This document shows positions 22,858 through 26,800 of a stretch of DNA of 26,800 nt, one piece after another; position 1 is the stretch's first letter, and the number at the start of each line of letters is the position of its first letter. The DNA is from UBA2982 sp040081395 (GTDB lineage: Bacteria; Gemmatimonadota; Gemmatimonadetes; Longimicrobiales; Gaopeijiaceae), in contig JBEBGN010000030.1 in NCBI GenBank assembly GCA_040081395.1, positions 1 to 26,800 on the forward strand, written 5' to 3'. The position numbers and the translations under genes are program-made. The notes beneath the pieces are model-generated. The model searched no databases. It was given only the letters and a program-made list of their open reading frames with translations, and had not been told where the DNA came from.

Positions 22858-24024
22858 ATGCCCCCCAGGAACGAGCATCTTGGGCGCAGCGGGCTCGTTC
22901 GGGTGGTGTTTCTCTGGTTGGCCGCTTGGGGGTCGTACCCCCTCTCGGCTCAGGAGCTGACGCTCCAGAGGGACTATCCTGGACTCGGCCCGTTCGTCTG
23001 CCCACCTCCCGTGGCCTTTGCACCACCGTCCTCGGACGTGCGTGCTCAGGCTGGGCAACTCGCGTCCGATGCCGTCCAGGCGGTGATCCTGGGGGAGCTG
23101 CTTCGCGCCGAGGAGCTCCTCACCCGTGCGGTAGAGCTGGACCCAGCCTCGTCCGAGCTGGCCTACCGGCGGGCGCGCGTACTCGAGGATCTGTCACGGT
23201 CCAACGAGGCAATGGACGAGTATTGCCGCTCCCTGGGCCTCGGAGCCGAAGCGGACGGCATCGAAGACGCTCAGGAGCGCATCGACGCCCTGTATGAGGT
23301 CGTGCGTTCGCAGATCCCGGAGCTGGCCCGCGAGTCCTTCGTTTCGGGGGTGATGACCGCAGACGTGGAAGCGTATCCGCAGGCCGTGACGTGGTTCACC
23401 CGTGCCATGGAAGCCGCCCCCGATTGGCCGCCACCCATCTATAATCGTGCGGTCGTGCAGGAGCGCATGGGTCTGGTCACCGAGAGCCTGGCGGACTACC
23501 GGCGCTACCTGGAGCTCACGCCCAGCGAGATCGACCCGGTCGTGGCCGCGGTCACCCAGCGGATCGGCATGCTCGAGGGACTCGTCACGCTCCCCACCCC
23601 GAGCCCCAGTGGCGCGCTGACCCTCGGCGTGCTCTTCCCCGGGATGGGCCAGTACTACTCGGGCAGGAGCTTCGGAGGAACCGTAGTGCTGGGTGTAGCC
23701 GCGGGTGCGGTGGCCGCCGGGATCCTGTTCAAGGAGATCACGGTCCGCTGTCTCGCGGTCGTGACCTCGGGTGGCGCCTGTCCGCCCGGCCAGGTCGTCG
23801 ACGAGACCACCTCACGCCCCTACTTGGTCCCAGCGATCGGGGCCGCGGCCGCCGTCACGGTGATCGGCGCGATCGAGGCCTTCGTGCGCGCTCGGCGCCG
23901 CCGCGAGGACGTGGCCGACGCGCTCACCTCCACTGTGTCGAGCGGCCTGACCATTACAGGGCCGTCGGTCTATGCACGGGGTGGACGGGTCAACTTCGCG
24001 CTCATGTCCCTGAGGTTCCGTTGA
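22858..24024 (+). CDS. TPR-repeat membrane protein with DUF5683-like C-terminal region
   Basis: The 388-residue protein has a signal peptide (GLVRVVFLWLAAWGSYPLSAQ). TPR-like helices follow at about 60-240: LRAEELLTRAVELDPASSELAYRRARVLEDLSRSNEAMDEY and YPQAVTWFTRAMEAAPDWPPPIYNRAVVQERMGLVTESLADYRRYLELTPS. After a Pro-rich linker come hydrophobic segments around LTLGVLFPGMGQYYSGRSFGGTVVLGVAAGAVAAGIL, the same PG.GQ arrangement as DUF5683, then YLVPAIGAAAAVTVIGAIEAFV. TPRs imply protein-protein contacts in the periplasm. I chose the ATG at 22858 because it opens the signal peptide; the frame is open far upstream only as antisense to lspA. Its stop overlaps the start of the repeat lipoprotein, so the two are coupled and may work together, for example in export or anchoring (inference). 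Confidence 0.8.
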   Translation: MPPRNEHLGRSGLVRVVFLWLAAWGSYPLSAQELTLQRDYPGLGPFVCPPPVAFAPPSSDVRAQAGQLASDAVQAVILGELLRAEELLTRAVELDPASSELAYRRARVLEDLSRSNEAMDEYCRSLGLGAEADGIEDAQERIDALYEVVRSQIPELARESFVSGVMTADVEAYPQAVTWFTRAMEAAPDWPPPIYNRAVVQERMGLVTESLADYRRYLELTPSEIDPVVAAVTQRIGMLEGLVTLPTPSPSGALTLGVLFPGMGQYYSGRSFGGTVVLGVAAGAVAAGILFKEITVRCLAVVTSGGACPPGQVVDETTSRPYLVPAIGAAAAVTVIGAIEAFVRARRRREDVADALTSTVSSGLTITGPSVYARGGRVNFALMSLRFR

Positions 24025-26800
24025 TGTCGGTACCGCGTACCACCCGCCCCACCCGCGGGACCGCCTTCTCGGTTACCTCGATCGTGCTCGCGGCCATGCT
24101 GATCGTACAGGCGTGTACGAACCGCGAGGTGGTGGGCGTGGTGGTGTCCTCCGTGACCGTGAGGCCGAGCAACTCGAGCTTGGTCGAAGGCGATAGCCTC
24201 GCTTTCGCCGCTGAGGTCGAGGATGATCGGGGCAACGCGCTTCCCGATGCAGCCGCAGTCGAATGGAGCGTCGAACCGTCGGGCATCCTGGCCGTCGACT
24301 CGACGGGGATGGTCCGGGCCCTCCAGAGAGGCACCGCAACCGTCCGAGCCATGTTCAAGGGTGTGAGCGGCCAGGCCTCCGTCACCGTCATCCCGGCGCC
24401 CAACCTGGCGGTGTCGCAGAGCGCGGTCGCGTTCTTCGGGGGCGCGGGCGGAACGCCGCCGGCTCCGCGGATCGTTGCGGTAACGAACGGCGGCGGCGGC
24501 ACGCTCGGCGGAGTCGGCGCCTCCGTGCAGTACGCGCCGGCGCAGCCGACGGGTTGGCTAACCGCAGCGCTCGGGGGCACCACTGCGCCGACGGGGCTCA
24601 CCCTCACCCCCACGATCACCGGGCTGGCGGTCGGCGACTACTCCGCCACGGTCACGCTCACGAGCCCGGACGATCGCGATGGACCCTCCGTCGTCACCGT
24701 GACGCTGTCCCTCACCGGCATGACCGTGACGCAGACCGGTGGCACGACTTCGGTGGCCGAGACCGGTACCACGGACACGTTCACGGTACGCCTCGAGAGC
24801 CAACCGGCGTCCAGTGTGACCCTCACGGTCACGAGTGGCGACACGGGTGAAGTCACGGTCGCGCCTGCTTCGGCGACGTTTACGCCAGCCAACTGGTCCA
24901 CGCCACAGACCGTGACGGTCACGGGTGTCGACGATCTCATCGCTGACGGCGCACAGATCACGAACGTCATCGTCTCCGTGGATGATGCCTCGTCCGACGA
25001 CCCGTTCGACGCACTCGATGACGTGGTGGTAGCGGTCACGACAACGGACAACGATGTGGCAGGCGCGACCGTATCGGCGATCTCCGGCCAAACGACCGAG
25101 GCCGGCGGCCAGGCGACGTTCACGGTGCGGCTGAACACGCAGCCAACGGCCAACGTCACCATCGGGTTGAGCTCGAGCGACGCCACGGAAGGAACCGTTG
25201 CGCCGGCGACCCTGACGTTCACGACCGCGAACTGGAGCACCGCCCAGACGGCGACGGTGACCGGAGTGAACGACGAGATCGATGACGACAACGTCGTCTA
25301 CACGATCGTTACGGCGGCCGCCACATCGACCGACGCCGCCTTCTCGGGCTTGGACGCGGCCGACGTGACGGTGACAAATGTCGACGACAGCGACGCTGCA
25401 GGCTTCGTCGTCGCGCCGACCAGCGGCCTATCTACCACCGAGACCGGCGGACAAACCACGTTCACGATGAGGCTGACGTCTCAGCCCACGGCCAACGTGA
25501 CCATTGGGCTCAGTTCGAGCGATCTCACGGAAGGGGGCGTCGTTCCCGCTTCCCTCACGTTCACCGCCGCCAACTGGAGCATCACTCAGACTGTAACGAT
25601 CACGAGCCAAGATGACGCCGTCGCCGATGGAGACGTCGCATACACCATCGTCACGGCACCCGCGACCTCCACCGACGCGAAGTACAGCGGCCTGAACCCC
25701 GCAGACGTCTCCGTGACGAATGTCGACGACGAGACCGCCGGGTTCACGGTGACCCCTGCCAGCGGTCCGACCACGGAACCCGGGGGGCAGGCCACGTTCA
25801 CCGTCGTCCTCAATAACGCACCATCCGCGAACGTGACGATTGGACTCACGTCGAGCGACACCAGCGAGGGCACCATCTCGACGGGCTCGCTCACGTTCAC
25901 CGTGGCGAACTGGAGCACGCCACAGACGGTGACCGTGACCGGCGTGAACGACGACGCAGACGACGGAGACATCGTCTATGCCATCGTCACGGCCCCCGCG
26001 ACGTCCGCGGACTTGGGCTATAACGGAGTCGACATGGCCGATGTTGCGGTCACCAACGTCGACGACGAGACCGCAGGCTTCGCTGTGACCGCCGCGAGCG
26101 GGCCCACCACCGAGGCCGGCGGGCAGGCGACGTTCACGATTCGACTGACGTCGCAGCCTACGGCGAACGTCAACGTCGGCCTGACATCCAACGACCTGAC
26201 CGAGGGCACCGCCGCGCCCACGTCGGTGACCTTCACGTCGGCCAACTGGAACTCCACCCAGACGGTGACGGCGACCGGGGTGAACGATGCGCTCGCCGAC
26301 GGCAACATCATCTACACGATCGTGACCGCCGCAGCCGCGTCCACAGATCCGAGCTACGCGGGCCTGAACCCACCGGATGTCTCGGTCACCAACGTGGACG
26401 ACGAGACGGCCGGCATCACCGTGTCGGCCGCGAGCGGGCCGACCACCGAGGCCGGTGGGCAGGCAACGTTCAACGTCGTGCTGAACACTCAGCCGACGGC
26501 GAACGTGACGGTCGGCCTGTCATCCAGCGACACCAGCGAGGGCACCATCGCCGTCGCGTCGGTCACGTTCACGTCGGCGAACTGGAACACACCCCAGACC
26601 GTCACGGTCACTGGAGTGAACGACGATCTCGACGACGGGGACATCGGCTACTCGATCGTCACCGCTGCCGCGACTTCGACCGACCCCAACTACACTGGTC
26701 TGAACCCCGCGAACGTCTCGATCACCAACGTCGATGACGAGACCGCTGGATTCACGATTTCCCCTCCGACCGGCCCCACCACCGAAGTCGGCGGCCAGGC
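24024..26800 (+). CDS. Giant repeat lipoprotein/adhesin with Calx-beta-like tandem repeats, 3' end beyond window
   Basis: The frame is open from the ATG at 24024 to the window end (925 complete codons plus two bases). It starts with a lipoprotein signal (SIVLAAMLIVQAC, lipidated Cys31). Next is a BIG2-type Ig domain (about 43-121: VRPSNSSLVEGDSLAF...WSVEPSGILAVDSTGMVRALQRGTATVRA), then a beta domain at about 127-232. From residue 244 come tandem domains of 112-114 residues with the consensus TTEAGGQATFTVRL..QPTANVTIGLSSSD, then LTFT.ANW.T.QTVTVTGVNDD..DGD, then VTNVDDETAG. This is Calx-beta-like, with acidic Ca2+-site-like clusters. It probably extends from the cell surface as a calcium-stiffened adhesin. 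The TGATG junction couples it to the TPR gene. Total length and C-terminal domain are not visible. Confidence 0.88.
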   Translation, partial: MSVPRTTRPTRGTAFSVTSIVLAAMLIVQACTNREVVGVVVSSVTVRPSNSSLVEGDSLAFAAEVEDDRGNALPDAAAVEWSVEPSGILAVDSTGMVRALQRGTATVRAMFKGVSGQASVTVIPAPNLAVSQSAVAFFGGAGGTPPAPRIVAVTNGGGGTLGGVGASVQYAPAQPTGWLTAALGGTTAPTGLTLTPTITGLAVGDYSATVTLTSPDDRDGPSVVTVTLSLTGMTVTQTGGTTSVAETGTTDTFTVRLESQPASSVTLTVTSGDTGEVTVAPASATFTPANWSTPQTVTVTGVDDLIADGAQITNVIVSVDDASSDDPFDALDDVVVAVTTTDNDVAGATVSAISGQTTEAGGQATFTVRLNTQPTANVTIGLSSSDATEGTVAPATLTFTTANWSTAQTATVTGVNDEIDDDNVVYTIVTAAATSTDAAFSGLDAADVTVTNVDDSDAAGFVVAPTSGLSTTETGGQTTFTMRLTSQPTANVTIGLSSSDLTEGGVVPASLTFTAANWSITQTVTITSQDDAVADGDVAYTIVTAPATSTDAKYSGLNPADVSVTNVDDETAGFTVTPASGPTTEPGGQATFTVVLNNAPSANVTIGLTSSDTSEGTISTGSLTFTVANWSTPQTVTVTGVNDDADDGDIVYAIVTAPATSADLGYNGVDMADVAVTNVDDETAGFAVTAASGPTTEAGGQATFTIRLTSQPTANVNVGLTSNDLTEGTAAPTSVTFTSANWNSTQTVTATGVNDALADGNIIYTIVTAAAASTDPSYAGLNPPDVSVTNVDDETAGITVSAASGPTTEAGGQATFNVVLNTQPTANVTVGLSSSDTSEGTIAVASVTFTSANWNTPQTVTVTGVNDDLDDGDIGYSIVTAAATSTDPNYTGLNPANVSITNVDDETAGFTISPPTGPTTEVGGQ
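24753..26800 (+). repeat. Tandem coding repeat, six full units plus a partial seventh
   Basis: Anchored on the TTEAGGQATFTV motif, units begin at 24753 (divergent), 25092, 25434, 25770, 26106, 26442 and 26778. Spacings are 339, 342, 336, 336, 336 and 336 bases. The last four intervals are exactly 112 codons, while the earlier ones carry one or two extra residues. Sequence similarity between units increases toward the 3' end, which suggests recent duplication or homogenisation there. The array continues past the window edge. Confidence 0.95.

Noticed and set aside
24002..26311. Minus-strand frames of 97 to 217 residues rich in Val, Thr and Ser
   Set aside because: They are reverse-strand readings of the tandem Calx-beta-like repeats; their internal similarity comes from the repeat itself.
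24753..26800. Possible CRISPR or satellite repeat array
   Set aside because: The unit length (about 336 bases), divisibility by three and continuous reading frame show these are protein-domain repeats.
1..26800. Insertion sequences, prophage or integrative-element borders at the tRNA-Sec
   Set aside because: No transposase, integrase, terminal inverted repeats or duplicated tRNA 3' end were found, and gene style is uniform across the window.

Overview
The window is high-GC DNA from a diderm (LPS-type Gram-negative) bacterium. The mix of an orphan SusC/SusD pair, DUF5683-type proteins, a gluzincin/beta-propeller/barrel surface protein and Mla, Lpt and Lpx genes is most like Gemmatimonadota. 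That placement is inferred from gene content and protein style, because no phylogenetic marker was analysed.

Layout. (1) 1-3068, minus strand: a tightly coupled operon, read from high to low coordinate, of a LolA/LolB-like lipoprotein, LptE, a HemC-like protein with a degraded active site, the heptose-phosphate adenylyltransferase RfaE2, and RNase PH (cut by the window edge). Most junctions are 4-base ATGA overlaps. (2) 3120-4465, plus strand: LpxH (lipid A pathway) coupled to a small DUF5683-type membrane protein. (3) 4478-4574, minus: a selenocysteine tRNA (anticodon TCA, long variable arm), downstream of a glycerolipid-type acyltransferase and a small lipoprotein (4640-6452). (4) 6511-11351, minus: SusC-SusD with a strong hairpin terminator and no carbohydrate enzymes nearby. 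(5) 11635-14774, minus: an operon of a sialidase-fold lipoprotein with a CDCC motif, a TlpA-like thioredoxin lipoprotein, a PfkB-type heptose kinase (RfaE1) and RidA. (6) 14949-18083, plus: a large secreted gluzincin, PD40 propeller and outer-membrane-barrel fusion. (7) 18313-22620, minus: LspA, an unusual response regulator, then MlaE-MlaF-MlaD. (8) 22858-26800, plus: a TPR/DUF5683-like protein coupled to a giant lipoprotein adhesin made of 112-114-residue Calx-beta-like repeats, which runs off the window.

The common thread is construction and maintenance of the outer membrane: lipid A (LpxH), core heptose (RfaE1 and RfaE2 in separate operons), LPS insertion (LptE), lipoprotein maturation (LspA), phospholipid transport (Mla), acyl transfer, and several large surface proteins. 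The region looks like ordinary chromosome. I see no insertion sequence, phage, integrase or CRISPR array.

Most worth a second look are the HemC-like protein that lacks the catalytic Lys-Asp pair inside an LPS operon, the CDCC propeller/TlpA pair, the response regulator whose HPt-like domain has lost its histidine, the tRNA-Sec, and the repeat adhesin.
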